Of a stretch of 39,517 nucleotides of DNA, positions 21,728 to 33,420 are shown piece after piece. The notes beneath the pieces were generated by a model, which worked only from the letters and a program-made list of their open reading frames with translations, did no database searches and was not told the DNA's origin. How positions within the stretch are numbered: the first letter of the stretch is position 1; every line of letters begins with the position of its first letter. A program made the translations under genes and the position numbers. The DNA comes from Chara braunii (taxonomy: Eukaryota; Streptophyta; Charophyceae; Charales; Characeae): contig BFEA01000744.1 of the NCBI GenBank assembly GCA_003427395.1, positions 111,141 through 150,657 of the forward strand, in the 5' to 3' direction.

Positions 21728-22402
21728 GCACGAGACTTGTCTGCGACAACAAAACAGCGGACCACTGTCAAAAGGCGAAAATCAGGGGTCAATGAAATGA
21801 AGCAGACAACCATCCCTACACAACAGCGAGAAACACAACCCTGCAAATGACCCTGAGAAACACAGCCCTACACTGGACGGAGGGGAACAGGAAACATCCG
21901 AGAGAGAATAACGCACGACCATGGAATCTGGGCAGCAATCCTGTCATCAGGCCCAATCCGTGCCAAAGGCGCAATACACGCGAAAGAGTCTGTCCAAATC
22001 GGAGATCGATCGACAGTGGGAAGCGTAGCACATGTCGAGTCGGGGCACCAGCAACCGGAAACACAGCGTGCAACAGCATTGAAAAGGCGGAGATGTTGAC
22101 GCGCAACAGGAAACGCAACACATGTCATGTCGGGCACCAGCTTCGGAAAGGCATAGACCACGGTGCGCAAAACCCAGCGGGCACCAACAACAGAACGACG
22201 AAGACTCTGGCGCGCAGCACATAGCTTGGCCACGAGGGCATTGATAGGAAAGATTCTATATTACTCCAGGAACTACAGCGACTGGACACGCGTGGTAAGT
22301 GTGGTAATCACCACCCACGCAGAGCGGGCAGGAAAACTGCCACGAGTGAGCAGGAATACCATCGTGGCGACACAACCGTACCATCGTGGCAAAGGGACCG
22401 CC
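21728..22402. other. Region upstream of the transposase-like gene
   Basis: No gene that I can support; long frames on both strands overlap each other and have no domain-like content. It has a short doublet gagaaacacaRccct (21830-21875). From about 22310 it carries the first copy of a repeat (cacccacgcagagcgggcag, accatcgtggc) that recurs at 22745 on the far side of the gap. The promoter of the leftward genes should lie here, but I see no diagnostic element. Confidence 0.5.
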
Positions 22403-22810
22403 NNNNNNNNNNNNNNNNNNNNNNNNNNNNNNNNNNNNNNNNNNNNNNNNNNNNNNNNNNNNNNNNNNNNNNNNNNNNNNNNNNNNNNNNNNNNNNNNNN
22501 NNNNNNNNNNNNNNNNNNNNNNNNNNNNNNNNNNNNNNNNNNNNNNNNNNNNNNNNNNNNNNNNNNNNNNNNNNNNNNNNNNNNNNNNNNNNNNNNNNNN
22601 NNNNNNNNNNNNNNNNNNNNNNNNNNNNNNNNNNNNNNNNNNNNNNNNNNNNNNNNNNNNNNNNNNNNNNNNNNNNNNNNNNNNNNNNNNNNNNNNNCCA
22701 ACACGGAAGGGTCCCCCGTCTCGATTCCCGGCACGCGTGGTACTCACCACCCACGCAGAGCGGGCAGGAAAACTGCCACGAGTGAGCAGGAAAACCATCG
22801 TGGCAACGCG
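22310..22810. repeat. Direct repeat flanking an assembly gap (N 22403-22697)
   Basis: The segment cacccacgcagagcgggcag...ccacgagtgagcaggaa...accatcgtggc occurs at about 22314-22375 and 22747-22807, on either side of 295 N. The gap therefore sits in a tandem array, and the true length is uncertain. Confidence 0.85.
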
Positions 22811-22979
22811 ACCGTCTTGATTCCCGGGTACCAGACTCCGAGGATTCGAAGCAAATTTCGCGCAGAATTCGTTCTACGGTGCACGGCGGGTTTCCAGATA
22901 GCCAGGCTGAGAAGGCAAACGACTACGGCAACGCCAATGTCGTGCCCAACACGTCAGGAGCTCCATTGTATATTACAAG

Positions 22980-23790
22980 GTGGGGGTCGTGGCGAAAAAG
23001 AGCAGGGTGTTCGACACGACCGTGATGGCGTTCAACACGACCAAGACCGCATTTGACCGTGGCGGACACGACGACCACTGTGCTCATCATGAAGGCCACC
23101 GTGTCAGACCCGACGACCATCGTGCCAGACACGATAACCATCGTCGACGATCGTGTCGGACAAGAAGACGGCCGTGCTCGATACAATGGCAGTCGTGTTC
23201 GACAGGACGTCGGTCATGACGACGGCTGTGCACGACAATGAGCCGGACACGATGACGAGCGTGTTCGACACGACGACGGCCGTGTTCGACACGATGGCGA
23301 TCGTGTTCGACGCGACGACGATCGTGTTCGACACGACAAAAATCGTGCTCGACACGCTGACCATCATGTTCGACACGACGATGACAGTGTCGGACACGGC
23401 GACGATCGTGTTTGACACGACGCCCAGCGTGTTCAACACGACGACCATCGTGTTTGACACAACGACCAGCATGTCGGACACGACAACGATCGTGTTCAAC
23501 ACGACAACCATCGTGTTTGACACGACGACCAGCGTGTCGGACACGACAACGATCGTGTTCAACACGATGACCATCGTGTACGACGATCGTGTTTGACACG
23601 ACGAACAACGTGTGCGACACGACAACGACCGTGTTCAACACGACGACCATCGTGTTTGACACGACGACCAGTGTGTGGAACACGACAATGATCGTGTTCA
23701 ACACGACGACCATCGTGTTCGACACGACGACGACCGTGTCGACCATCGTGTTCGACACGACGACGACTGCGGTGAAAGTATTCGAGAAAA
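22980..23790. repeat. 21-bp minisatellite, unit atcgtgttcgacacgacgac
   Basis: Roughly 35 degenerate copies of a 21-bp unit with core TCGTGTTCGACACGA, an imperfect palindrome. Neighbouring units vary as ttcgacacg, ttcaacacg, tcggacacg. Between about 23400 and 23580 a three-unit (63 bp) higher-order repeat is visible (accagcRtgtcggacacg, then acgatcgtgttcaacacg, then accatcgtgtttgacacg). Because 21 is divisible by three, it gives long open frames (TIVFDTT repeats). I treat these as by-products. Confidence 0.9.
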
Positions 23791-24420
23791 CTTTTTGACG
23801 TCACCGATAAACCAGCACTGGACACGGAGGCTTTTCTCTTTCTCTCGCGGGGTGTGGGGGGGCGGGGGGGGCCGTGTTGGCCGAAGCGGCACTAACCAGG
23901 ATGGCGGGGCAGTTGTCGTGTCGGCGTTGGCGGACGACTGCGCTTATTCTCCCAGAGCGTGAACGATGATACAATGTCGCGGGTACTCATGTGCGTAAAT
24001 CTCATTTCTGCTCCGCAGCTGAACGTCATCCCCGACTGCAGTCATTGGATCGTCCCGACCGTCCGTATTCCCGGATCAGACGGCCAGCAGGCGCGTGCGG
24101 AACGCAGTAGTAGAGCAGCGCAGCGGAGGTTCGTCGATGCAGCGCAGCGGAGGCTCATGCCACAGTGCAGCGCAGTGGAGGCTCGTGTACAGCGCGGCAA
24201 CGGAGCGCAGGGATTCGGTCCGTGCATAGCCGACCACCTGCTCGACGTGACGGCGGACCACAGCGCTGTCGAGAGGCCTGTTCAGCGAGGCGACGTAGCG
24301 AGCATACGGCCCAAGATCGCAACGCACAACCACAGCGGAGCACCCCGAGTTTGAAGGATCGGACGGTGAGGACACAACCACGCAGCCCAGATTCAACCAC
24401 GTAACGCCACGTGGCACTTC
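23791..24420. other. Spacer between central minisatellites
   Basis: No convincing gene. It contains a G-run (gggggggcgggggggg near 23855) and a short triplet repeat gcagcgcagYggagg at 24115, 24139 and 24167. Confidence 0.5.
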
Positions 24421-24424
24421 CGGT

Positions 24425-25480
24425 CGTCGAGTCAAACACGATGGTGCCCCATCGTCGAGTCGAACACGATCGCGCTCGATCGTCGAGTCCAACACGATCG
24501 TGTCCGATCGTCGTGTCGAACACGATCGTGCCCGATCGTCGAGTCGAACACGACAGTGCCCGACAATCGAGTCCAACACGATCGTTTCCGATCGTCGTGT
24601 CGAACACGACAGTGCCCGGTCGTCGAGTCGAACACGACAGTGCCCGATCGTCGAGTCGAACACGACAGTGCCCGCCGTCGAGTCCAACACGATCGTGCCC
24701 GATCGCGCCCGATCGTCGAGTCGAACACGATCGCGCCGGATGTCTGATTGTCGGGTCGAACACGATCGCGTCGGATGTCTGATTGTCGAGTCGAACACGC
24801 TCGTCGAGTCGAACACGACACTGCCCGATCGTTGAGTCGAACACGATCGTTTAGTCGAACACGACACTGCCCCATCGTCGAGTCGAACACGACAGTCGAG
24901 TCGAACACGATCGTGGAGACGAACACGATAGTCGAGTCATGGGCAGCGTCGTCGAGTCGAACACGATAGTCGAGTCGAACACAACACTGCCAACCGTCGA
25001 GTCGAACACGATAGTCTAGTCGAACATGACAGTGCCTGATTGTCGAGTCGAACACGATAGTTAAGTTGAACACGGCACTGCCCAATCGTCGAGTCGAACA
25101 CGACAGCGACCGATCGTCGAGTCGAACACGACAGTGACAGATCGTCGAGTCGAACACTATCAAGGAGTCGAACACGATAGTCGAATCGAACAACGATCGT
25201 CGAGTCGAACACGATCGTCGAGTCGAACACGATCGTCGAGTCGAAACCGATCGTCGATTGCGTTCGTCAAGTCGGATAGGATCGTCGAGTCGGACACGGT
25301 CGTCGAGTCGAAAACGATCGTCGAGTCGAACACGTTCGTCTGCGCACAAAGATTCTGCGCATTGTGCTGGACAGGATCGTCGAGTCGGACACGGTCGTCG
25401 AGTCGAAAACGATCGTCGAGTCGAACACGATCGTCGAGTCGAACACGTTCGTCTGCGCACAAAGATTTTGTGCATTGTGC
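24425..25480. repeat. 28-bp and 18-bp minisatellite, core gtcgagtcgaacacgaYmg
   Basis: The first 300 bases use a 28-bp unit (gtcgagtcgaacacgacagt followed by gcccgatc). From about 25160 it shortens to an 18-bp unit (atcgtcgagtcgaacacg) in perfect tandem. At the end a block of about 110 bp (tcggacacggtcgtcgagtc ... gttcgtctgcgcacaaagat) is duplicated (about 25265-25370 and 25375-25480). The core is the reverse complement of the core of the array at 22980-23790. Confidence 0.9.
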
Positions 25481-25536
25481 TGTCGTGCGGCCTGGTTTGT
25501 TTCCATTGTTGGGGGGAGCGGGGTGAATAGTTCTAT

Positions 25537-26512
25537 GCTACTGTTGGTTGTTCTATTGCTGCTGTTGACCGTTGCCCTTGTGCCGTGCAGGGAGTCTTCT
25601 CTTCACTGTTGCTATGGAGATCTCTAATATGACCCCAACACTTTTGCGTGCACGCAAGGCACACCCTTTCCCACCTTGCGCGCTGTACGTCCGACAATGT
25701 CCAGGCAGCGTAACCTATGAAGGCGCTTGTCCAGAAGACTTACATGCGACCCTTGGATGAGAATCCTCCCGTTTGGCGACAAACATTTGGACTCGTGGGA
25801 GGAGTGCGAGTGGGTGAACATGACGGAGAGATGCCCGTGGGCGTGCGATTATGAGTTCGTGAATATGTCCGAATTCGGCAAACGCATTCCCGTGTCGTTC
25901 GATGTGCTGCGTCCCGTGCGCTTGCCGCTACTGTGTAAAAAACTAAAAATAAGCCGTGTTTTGGGGGGTTTCGACTGCGAATACGTGACAACCTCGCCTT
26001 GCACCTGGTGCCGTGTTATGAAACAGGAGTTACTCGATTATGCGTGACATTCTCAGTTCCTCGATCATTATCCGTTGCGATCTCCCGGTCTGTCGCCAGG
26101 AGTAGTTTCGTATTGTTGTGTGAGATTGCGTCTGGCATACTTTATCTTTTGTAGGGTCCTCTGTACTGGCGTTTCGAGCAGGGCAAGAAACTTGACCGAT
26201 GCTGTCGTGTATGTGTCCAGGAACGAGTTGTCTATGTCCGGGAGGGATATGTGTTTAGTTCAAAGAAGGGTAGATGGGAGACTGGATATCGTGGTGGGTG
26301 GCCAGGTGGAGGACGTTGTCGCATGGCGAGAGGTCGAGGCTAAAGTCGTTTCTATTCGGGATGCCATAGGCGCTTCTCTCGTTGGGAACTCTGGGTTCGT
26401 GCGAATGACATACATTTCGGTGTTTGCTGAGACGGCGCAGCAGCTGACCTTCGGATCACCAATTAGCGTGTTGAATGGCCGCAACGGCGCGATTGCTCCC
26501 CGTAGTCGGTAG
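25537..26512 (+). pseudogene. Broken secreted, Cys-rich ORF in the transposon centre
   Basis: A single frame with three stops (25625-25627, about 25715, 26045-26047). It opens with ATG at about 25537 and a textbook signal-peptide-like segment MLLLVVLLLLLTVALVPC, followed by ESSLHCCYGDL and, past the stop, YDPNTFACTQGTPFP. Later come CEWVNMTERCPWACDYEFVN and FDCEYVTTSPCTWC. An alternative frame around 25640-25760 reads PPCALYVRQCPGSVTYEGAC, so a frameshift may join the two. A pyrimidine-rich acceptor (tttatcttttgtag) at about 26152 could indicate an intron. I do not recognise the family. It could be a captured host gene for a secreted or cell-surface protein. Confidence 0.4.
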
Positions 26513-26612
26513 ATAGCCTTCGTCATACAGAATGGCCGAAACGGCATACTGAATGGCCGAAATGGCCGCAACGGCGAGATTGTTCCCCGTAGTCGATAGA
26601 TAGCCTCGTGGA
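26474..26612. repeat. Duplicated block with gaatggccg units
   Basis: gaatggccgcaacggcgMga ttgYtccccgtagtcgRtag occurs twice (about 26474 and 26556), with extra gaatggccgaaacgg units in between. The 340 bases that follow (to 26950) show nothing I can identify. Confidence 0.8.
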
Positions 26613-26949
26613 ATTCGCATTGCGATTGCTGTTCTCAATGTGTTATTTCGATAACAATACGCGGTATCTGCTACTTGTTCTCGTCATGTGTTCAGTGGCC
26701 AAAAGTACACACGTTTGACGTTGTTGTCCTCATATTGTTTTTCGATTCGTTGAAACCCGGGAATGATGACACGTGTTTTTGGTTTGGCTTTGGACACCAA
26801 CACATCGCTGCCGGCCGAGTGTTTGATTGTTGTTCTCATGTTGTGTTTCCTTTGATGTTTTGCGTGCACAAACATTCAACAGTCAATGTTTCTCCATGTT
26901 AACCAGTGCCCGCGATCTGTTGTCTTGTGTTCTCGTGATCAAGTGCCCC

Positions 26950-27390
26950 TTTAGGCACCGTCCGTCGACCATTGTGTTGAACACGACACATGTCGCACAG
27001 CACACCCCAGTGTCGCTGTCGTGTTCGACACAATGGTCGCCAGACGGTGCCCGAAGGGGCGCTTGGTCGACTGTCGAATGGCGGACGACAGTGTCGCTGT
27101 CGTGTCGAACACGACGGTCAACTCCCCTACAGGCACCGTTTGGCGACCGTCGTGTCGAACACGACATGGACATTGTTATCTGGCGAGCAGACGGTGCATG
27201 AAGGGCCGCTTGGTCGACTGTCGCATGGCAGACAACAGTGTAGCTGTCGTGTCCAACACGACGGTTGGTCAGCCCGCGCAGTGCCGTCGGGTTCGACGCG
27301 ACAGTGCCACGACGACACCGCAATGTCGCTCTCGTGTCGAATTCGACGGTACTGGAGGACGTCGTGGCACGGCCGTCGAGTTCGACACGA
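26950..27390. repeat. Third array with GTCGTGTCGAACACGAC core
   Basis: The core tcgtgtYgaacacgac or its complement appears about seven times. A longer unit (agacggtgcMYgaaggg ... cttggtcgactgtcg ... ctgtcgtgtcSaacacgacg) occurs at about 27040-27120 and 27189-27268, offset about 148 bp. Confidence 0.85.
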
Positions 27391-29154
27391 CAATGGAACG
27401 ACGACGAGCTGGCGGGCTGCGGCCCGCTTCAGTTGCTCTGTGTTCCTGTCTACTCTTGTTCTCAAGTGTTGTGGTGTTTGCATGTTGGTAAAGCAATGAC
27501 TGCTTTCTCGCTTGTGCATTTTCTTCAGTTGCGACTAGCTGCTCGGCATGGATCGCGAGGGGAAGCTAAGCAAACGACGTACTAGTGCTGGTTCCGGGAG
27601 CATGGAGCAGTCTCCGAAAAAAACGAAGGGGACATCGACGGCTGGCGTGGGGGCTGCCGACACACCGGGGTCTAAGGGCCACCGAACCCCGGTGCTGCGG
27701 GGTGCGCCTTCTACGGGCACTCCTTCCGCCCATGTTCGAGGTTCGGGACCGGATTCGACTGTGTTGATGAGTGGTGGGGCTGTGGGTCGAGAAGAGGAGG
27801 CTACTGGTCGGAAGGGGAAATCTGCGATGGACGTTGTGCCCAGGCGTAAAAGGTCTGGTGACACGTCCGTTGCAGGTGTGGGAGACGAGGTGCCTGTCGC
27901 CGACCACCAAGACAAGTGTTGGATGTTGGACTGGGTGGGTGGAATCGGGGAACGCTCGGGTGGGCTGGTTTTGTACGTGGTGATAAAAAATAACATTGTT
28001 CCGATTGGCGGTGTGGTTAAGTGGAGTGGAGAAAAATCGTCGTCGGCCATGTTGGAGTTAACGATGGTCCTTAACGCTAGAGGTGAGCGGGTGGCGGGTG
28101 TCAAACGCGTTGCTCTTCGTTGGGCCAAACACGCTGGGTACGGCAAGAGGCTTTATGACATTTTCAATCCGCCCGGGACGGAGAAATTGATGTTGTCGGA
28201 CCTTCGATCGGTTTTCGCATTCTTCGACAGACATGTGGTCGCAGGGCATGAGCCGGTGGTGCATTCTTTCGACCACATATCTGAACCGAAAAGCATGCTT
28301 TCGTCGTCTTTGGAGGCGGCTCCGTCGTCTTTGGAGGCGGCTCCGTCGTCGAAACCGATCATTATAGGTGCCCGCCCTCCGCCATCTCTTCGGACTACGG
28401 TTGCTGCAACATGAGTTCCGAAATCTGGGCAGATCGGGGAGAAAGGTCTGTGTCGCAGCCAAATCGTGCCGTCAGCCCCTGTGAAGCGTAGACCAACATC
28501 AACCAAGGAACCCATTTCCTTGGTCCGCCCGCCGCGCTATGAGTTGGCCATTCCTGTCGGGCCACAATATTTTGGAGATGACGACGAGGAGAACAGCGCA
28601 GAAGAATGGGAGCGCAATGAAGAACGTGAAGAATATGAGGAGGGTGGCGAAGAAGAGGGAGTAGAGAGTGAGCACACAATCAGCGAGAGGGGTGGGCCGG
28701 GCGAGTTGGAGGGTCGTCTAGGGGTTGAGCATGAGGACGAAGGGCAAGAAGAGGAAACGACCGGCGAGGGAGGGTATGCAGATGTGCATCAGGGTTCCAA
28801 ACGAACGCAGCTGCTCCCGCCGGGTCATGGGCATTGGAAAGCGGATCCAGGGCGAGGGGAAATGCACCGCGAAGTTGGGGTCGAGCCGGCGCATGCCAAT
28901 GTAGTCCGACTAGCTGAGAATAAAAGGAAGATGAAAACCAAGCAGGAGGGGGGAGCCAAGCAAGAGGAGGGCAAACGCAAGTTGAAAATGCTGGCAGTTG
29001 AGGAGGCCGTCCAACGTACGAGGGAGGCTGAGGAGGCCATGAAGAAAAAACGGCAGCCAAGGAAAAAAGCAGCGAAGGGAGGTGCGATGGAAAAAACTTG
29101 CGTTTTTCCACCGGACCAGCCACAGTCGGATGAAGACGCTGTGGGCAAGACAGT

Positions 29155-29714
29155 CACCAGACCGCCCGGTTTGCAGATTCTGCCGCCTGGGAATTCTTCT
29201 GGTCATCTGAGCAAAGACTTCTTCCTGGAGTTCGACGAGAATGGTAAACTGAGGTCGGAAATGCAGTTCATTTCTATCAAGTTGGACAGGATTCTGGATA
29301 TCCCTGATGAGGAATTCAGATATAATCAATGCTTCCTCGATCAGGAGCTTATTGATGACCTTTACAAAACAATGGTTGAGTCGGGTGAGGCAGCTATCAG
29401 AGAGAGAACGACCGGGGCAGCCGGGGTGAATGTATGTGCATTGTACGAGAAGCCTGTCCTTTTGTGGTACGAATGTGAGGGCGAGAAGAGTGACGCCCGG
29501 CGAATTCGATCTCCAATCCGTGCGCAAGTACTACTGGTACCCTCTCAGTGGTCAACACAATGTTGCGGCGGCGAGGAAATGTTCTCAAGAACGCCCTGAC
29601 ATCGTCCGTGAGCTACGTTTGGATTGCTGGACTGCAAGGTCTGTTTACTATCTGGATAGGAACATGGAAAATTACTGCACCTTGAGCACTTTCCAAAATG
29701 CGAAGGACAAATGA
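29155..29714 (+). pseudogene. ParB-like block of the cargo gene
   Basis: SEMQFISIKLDRILDIPDEE followed by FRYNQCFLDQELIDDLYKTM has the layout of a ParB/sulfiredoxin-fold N-terminal domain. Past a frameshift near 29490 comes YYWYPLSGQHNVAAARKC, equivalent to the G-x-H-R-x-A-A motif that binds nucleotide in ParB-type proteins; here Asn replaces the usual Arg after His. RLDCWTARSVYYLDRN and a STFQNAKDK helix follow. In bacteria and phages, ParB-type domains often lie next to or are fused with DNA methyltransferases, which fits what follows. The assignment rests on motif shape only. Confidence 0.45.
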
Positions 29715-30875
29715 AGTACTCCTCCGCACCAGATTGCTATCATTAAGAACATACGAAAGTTGTGGCAAGCAGTCGGTCGTCCAGAAGTTATAGGCGGATC
29801 TGTTGCAGACGTCAAAAATAAGGATTACACAGAGTTTGCGGCGATGGCTCTGCGCGTGACCGGGAGCGATCATTTGGTTACTCTTTCACTTCAGGCTTGG
29901 AGCAAAGAGTGGTCCGACGTCCTCGGGCCTTTCATGATATTGGCAAGGGCGACGGACGATGTGTTCGAGAAGGTTCAACAAATGTATTCTACTTGGGAGA
30001 GTGGACAGTTGCCGGGGAGAGATGGTGTGAAACCTGCTACCAAACATGGTGAATCGGGGAAAGCGCCGAGACCTGACCTTGGATTCGAGTAGGAAAAAGG
30101 AGTCAGGATTCCAGTGCACTGGATTCAGGGTACTAGAGGACCTGGTTACCTCGTGGCTGTGCGCGATCTGAATGTCAGATCATGGAAGGCTATGTCTACG
30201 TTGAGGAGGCGTGAGAGGCTCCAACTGTTGCGAGACATTCTCGCGGGAAGTGTCGTACTGGCTTCAAGGCTAAGTAAAACTGCTCACACTGCCGAGAAAC
30301 ATTTGATGGAGACATACGTGGAAATGGTGAAGTAGGAAAGAACAATGTTGAGAATGTTTCACTATTTCGTCTTCATTTCTGACCCTCACAAGAAGCCGTC
30401 AGAGTGGAAGGAACCATTCTTCTACAACCTTTCTGATTTGTTCGCTAAGTATTGTGATTAAGGATTGACATCGGAGAGGTGGATCGACCAGCGACGACAT
30501 TTCAAAGAAACGAGTTGGGTGCGGTCATTTCCGGCTACACTTGGAGGCGAGGATGAGAAAGGAGAGGAGGGCTTCAAGAAAACAAAATCGCTTGCAAACA
30601 AATGCCCCGAAGAGTTCATTCAATTTGTCAACAAGTTGTTGCGTAGATTTAAAACTGGGGGTTCGCATAGCATTCGTATATCGGGACAAGCGATATATAT
30701 ATATTTCCAGAAACAAGAAGTGACATCTGTATTCGTGCCGTTCCGGTGGGAACCGAGCGATGTTTCAGACGAGATGGATTGCAAGGAGATGTCTAGAGCC
30801 GTCAGACACCAGACGTCCCACACAGCCGACCTGGATTTGTGCCGCCTGACCCAGATGGGTGCGTGGACTGAATAA

Positions 30876-31697
30876 GTGTTTGATGGACTCAAGAAGTTTA
30901 TGGACAAACTTGGCGGCGATTATTGGACATTGTTGTGCTTCGTTCCACGTCCTTGCGAGTTCACATTCTTGAGGCGAGTCGCGATGTGGGACATTCACTT
31001 GGATCTTCTCAAATGGACTCGTCTACAACAAACAAAGGGGAAAGTGGCATATAAGGTTGCAAACTTGCCTTTGGAGGACACAGACAGAATGGTGGTCATC
31101 ATGTACTCCAACGACGAGGATTTTCATCGCAACACTATTCCCTTGTTTGAAGATATTCAAGCTGCAGGTTCATCATCTGCCGAGCGGGTGGCTGGCATAT
31201 CGGCACTTGTGCGGAGAGAGAAAGAGCCGAAGATGTTGACTGATGTCGTGGAGAATAACTTTCTACCATCAAAGTGGAAAATAACAGGTATGGATCCACC
31301 GGAGAAAGTGGTCTATGATGGTATGGAAAGGGAGCCGAATGCGATGGTGGAGACATTGAAGCATTTTTGTTCTGCGGATGAGACTGTCGTTTTCCTTGGA
31401 AAAGGTCATGCGGGATTGGTTTGGGAGTTGTTAAAGAGTCACCGTCATTGCATTGTGCTGGAAGGGGAGGGTATGAAGTTCGAGTTCCTCACTCAGTTCA
31501 TTGACAAGATGGTAAAAACTCGAGATTACTACGCCAGCTTACTATGCCGCCTCCTCGACATGATGAAGGGCGTGATCTCGTCTACAAGGTTGGCCAAAAC
31601 GTGGTCGATATTTGGGAGTTTCTCTTCGAAACAAAGCCGCAAGACAGAGGGGAACGTACTTATGTCCTCAGAAGAAGAAAATTGGAGAAGCTCTTGA
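30876..31697 (+). pseudogene. Methyltransferase-like block of the cargo gene
   Basis: FVPRPCEFTFLRRVAMWDIH, then RMVVIMYSNDEDFHRNTIPLF (a strand-and-helix like the VVIFCS... region of amino-methyltransferases), DGMEREPNAMVETLKHFCSA (position of the EKP..L...L segment) and ETVVFLGKGHAGLVWELL, a Gly-rich SAM-loop-like motif I, with the following acidic residue in CIVLEGEGMKFEFL. The order, with motif I last, matches N6-adenine/N4-cytosine enzymes of the permuted class. No DPPY or equivalent catalytic motif is visible, so activity is unlikely even in an intact version unless it lies in a diverged segment. The chain shifts frame near 31540 into VYKVGQNVVDIWEFLFETKP. Confidence 0.4.
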
Positions 31698-33006
31698 GGG
31701 GTTATCATAAAGCACCATCGGAGAGGGAGGTTTCATTTCTCGACCGCTTGGAGACGATGTACTTCGACCAACAAATCGGGGCGTTTACAATCGCAGGTTA
31801 TGCGACTTGTTTTGTGGATGGTGAGGACTTTGATGCCGACGACTCAGAAGAAGAGAGTGTTGATGGCACTTTGAAAGCGGCTTTGGCAGCTGAGAGGCAA
31901 AGAGTTTGTAGCCCGGGTTCGCAGAGAATGGGTGTTCCAGGCACATCGTCCGGTTCTGGAGGAGCTTCGAGCATGACGGTTTCAACGGATCAGTTACTGA
32001 CTCAGCCCCCGACTTCTTCTATTGTTACACCGACTCAGATGGCGGGTAATACGATGACGGTGGCATCCGGAGGCAGTCTGGATCCGACTATTCTAGCAAT
32101 GCTCTCCCCAGAGTTGGTGGCAACTCTGGCACCATTTGCACACAACCCAAGTACTATTATGGAATTGCTATGCTCTCGAACTCCAGAACAACCTCCACCT
32201 GATGAGCATTTGGAGTACGAGATTTGAGACACAATCCCTGCAGACATTCGACTGCTTCCGGGGCCTATAGTGTGCCGAGACGATTATACAGTGACGGATG
32301 ATGCCACATGGGGTCATCACATCATATGGCACCCCCAACACTTTCAACCTTCATTGGCGAGAGAGAGGTGGGTTATGGCTATAAAAGAAGAAGGGGAGTG
32401 GCAGACGTATGTCAGGATCAAACTTTCTGAAACATGCCAAAAATCAGATTGCCAAGCGACTCCTGCGACTTAATCCGGAGGTCTCAATCAAGACTAGTTG
32501 TAAGAACAACAAAAAATTTCCAAGAGTTCAAAACATCGCAGTGGCTTGAGTATCTAGAAGAGTTCTATGATAGACAAACCAGCCCGTCTTATGGATATTA
32601 TTGGCATGTCAGATAAGATCTTGGGGAGAGGAAAAAATCAAGCGGCGGTGGTGACCATGGCAAGGGATCCGGATCGAGCGGAGGTGCGCATGGCAAAGGA
32701 TTGCGATCGGGGAGCGTTGCAAGTGACAAGGGTACGGAACCGAATGACGGTGCAAGCGGCAAGGACGCAAGTCTTTGGGAACGGTAACAAACCGAAAAGT
32801 CTAAGGGGCGTCAAGCAACAGAAGGCAAGGGATCAGCACCAAGCGGCGGTGGGCATGGCAAACCTACAGGACCAGGCGGCGGCGGTTCAACTGTCGAAGG
32901 GTCTCAGGGGCCTCAAGAAACAGAGCGCAAGGGATCAGGATCGAGTGGTGGTTCAACTGTCGAAGGGTCCCACGGTCGAGTCGAACACGACAGTGGCCTC
33001 GCATTG

Positions 33007-33420
33007 GAGCGTTCCCGGCTTGACCAAGCGAAGAGTCACACGGTCGAGTCGAACCCGACAGTAAGATCGGAAACGATCGCCGGTGCGACTGGCAAGGCTT
33101 CAGGACCACGGGGGGGCAGTACAACTATCGGCGGTGCTTCACCTATCAAAGAGTCACACGGTCGTGTCGAACACGACACTCGTCCAACATTTGAGCGCTC
33201 GCGGCTTGATCAAGCGAAGAAAGTCACTGTCAAGTCGAACCCGACAGTGGGATCGGGATCAATCGCCGGTACAAGTGGCAAGGCTTCGGGACCAATCGAC
33301 GTTGTTTCACCTGTCGAAGAGTCACACGGTCGAGTCGAACACGACAGGGGTCCACTATTGGAGCGTTCCCAGCTTGACCGAGCGGAGAAACTCGTGGTTG
33401 AGTCCAACCCGACACAGCAA
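33007..33420 (+). repeat. Coding repeat in the cargo tail containing the GTCGAACACGAC core
   Basis: Three copies of about 165-186 bp start at 33007, 33193 and 33360, encoding ERSxLDQAKxxxVxSNPT, GSIAGASGKASGP and SHGRVEHD. The SHGRVEHD codons are the same DNA (ggtcgWgtcgaacacgac) as the noncoding central arrays. Confidence 0.85.

Noticed and set aside
21847-22224. A + strand 125-aa ORF overlapping two minus-strand ORFs
   Set aside because: Mutual shadows in GC-rich repetitive sequence with no recognisable content.
22980-25480. A CRISPR array
   Set aside because: Units are head-to-tail with no unique spacers, in a eukaryotic transposon.
23087-25526. Many long open frames with IVFDTTT, VRLDDR or RVEHD repeats on both strands
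   Set aside because: They are direct translations of 21-, 28- and 18-bp satellites, open in several frames at once, without a gene-like start or end.
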